Shown here in pieces: positions 63,681-64,000 of a stretch of 64,000 bases of DNA (position 1 is the stretch's first letter; each line of letters opens with the position of its first letter). A program made the position numbers and the translations under genes. The stretch is taken from contig JAEDIW010000004.1 in assembly GCA_016296655.1 (NCBI GenBank), positions 20,862-84,861 on the forward strand, given 5' to 3'. A model generated the notes under the pieces. The model did no database searches. It was not told where the DNA came from and saw only the letters and a list, made by a program, of their open reading frames with translations. The DNA comes from Treponema sp. (GTDB taxonomy: Bacteria > Spirochaetota > Spirochaetia > Treponematales > Treponemataceae).

Positions 63681-64000
63681 TTTTTGGTTGCTTCGACTTC
63701 GCTCAGCAACCAAAAACCAGGCTTTCCAGGGTTCCGGCGTCAAAGCGCCTACATTCCTCCGCTACGCTACGGAACTGGCTTCGCCATCCCTTCCAATCCT
63801 TGCCACGACAAAAGGAGTGGCAAGGACTGCGCAAAAGCGCATACGTTAATAAACGAGTTTTCAAAAGAAAACTCGCAGAGATTGGGCAACGTCCAATCTC
63901 CTAATCCTTGCCACGACCAAAGGGAGTGGCAAGGTAGTGCGCGAGAGCGCACTTTTTAATAAACGAGTTTTCAAAGAAAACTCGCAGAGATTGGCAACGT
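63681..64000. repeat. Hairpin-string element, copy B (continues past the window)
   Basis: Same module order as copy A. First TTTTTGGTTGC/GCAACCAAAAA around loop TTCGACTTCGCTCA (63692-63705), identical to the loop of copy A. Then CCTTGCCAC/GTGGCAAGG with loops GACAAAAGGA and GACCAAAGGGA, TGCGC/GCGCA or GTGCGC/GCGCAC with AAAA or GAGA loops, GAGTTTTC/GAAAACTC and AGATTGG/CCAATCT. The last four recur with a period of 110 bases (63854 and 63964). Confidence 0.9.

Noticed and set aside
63567..63743. N-terminal extension of flgN
   Set aside because: The same reason: it reads across the repeat element; FlgN length and the helical core fit the shorter start.

Overview
The window is a gene-dense, roughly 40% GC stretch of a spirochaete chromosome, almost certainly a Treponema. 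The main evidence is two FlaB-type core flagellins followed by flaG, fliD and a PilZ protein, then tsaE-tsaB, with csrA-fliW-flgL-flgK-flgN facing them. Treponemal-looking lipoproteins, the NHL/vWA protein and the beta-barrel proteins agree with this. The class III ribonucleotide reductase and its radical-SAM activase point to anaerobic growth. I cannot name a species from the sequence alone.

Layout. 1-4.75 kb (minus strand): two paralogous outer-membrane beta-barrel proteins, the first cut by the window edge, and a GT4 glycosyltransferase. 4.8-7.8 kb (plus): family 4 uracil-DNA glycosylase and PriA. 7.8-16.2 kb (minus): TruA, a DUF2225 protein, AcpS, YbbR/CdaR, CdaA, FolP, Dxs, a 28-residue bS22/COX24-like ribosomal protein, MiaA and RNA polymerase omega. 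16.4-21.9 kb (plus): an overlapping operon recO-pyrimidine nucleoside phosphorylase-recJ-M23 peptidase. 21.9-26.6 kb (minus): a small membrane protein, LigA, TrmB, a large palindromic repeat element and a lipoprotein. 26.7-34.7 kb (plus): a polytopic membrane protein overlapping a 2,027-codon frame in which DinB polymerase runs without a stop into a giant exported beta-barrel-like protein. 34.7-39.6 kb (minus): an NHL/vWA protein, a TPR protein, SurE and a GHMP kinase. 39.7-48.6 kb (mostly plus): Lnt, tRNA-Val (minus), nrdR-nrdD, a separate glycyl-radical/thioredoxin-fold gene, nrdG, tRNA-Met, argF and an NrnA-like phosphoesterase. 48.8-49.8 kb (minus): a sigma-factor-like protein. 50.3-59.0 kb (plus): RdgB, the flagellin cluster and tsaE-tsaB. 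59.1-63.6 kb (minus): csrA, fliW, flgL, flgK and flgN.

Systems that work together. (1) Anaerobic dNTP synthesis: NrdR, a NrdD lacking its glycyl-radical tail, that tail encoded separately and fused to a CxxC thioredoxin-fold domain, and NrdG. Paired NrdR boxes precede both nrdR-nrdD and the tail gene. (2) Flagellar filament assembly: FlaB flagellins, FlaG, FliD, FlgK/FlgL and the FlgN chaperone, with CsrA/FliW as translational control. The first flaB leader carries two GGA-loop hairpins, one of which holds the Shine-Dalgarno sequence. (3) c-di-AMP synthesis by CdaA with YbbR/CdaR.

The most unusual non-coding content is a set of dispersed elements built as strings of consecutive hairpins (25.3-25.9 kb, 63.7-64.0 kb, a remnant at 16.3 kb, and an unrelated string at 45.3-45.4 kb). 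Loops are conserved while stems change on both arms. A second, sequence-unrelated dispersed repeat pair lies at 48.70-48.84 and 58.97-59.11 kb.
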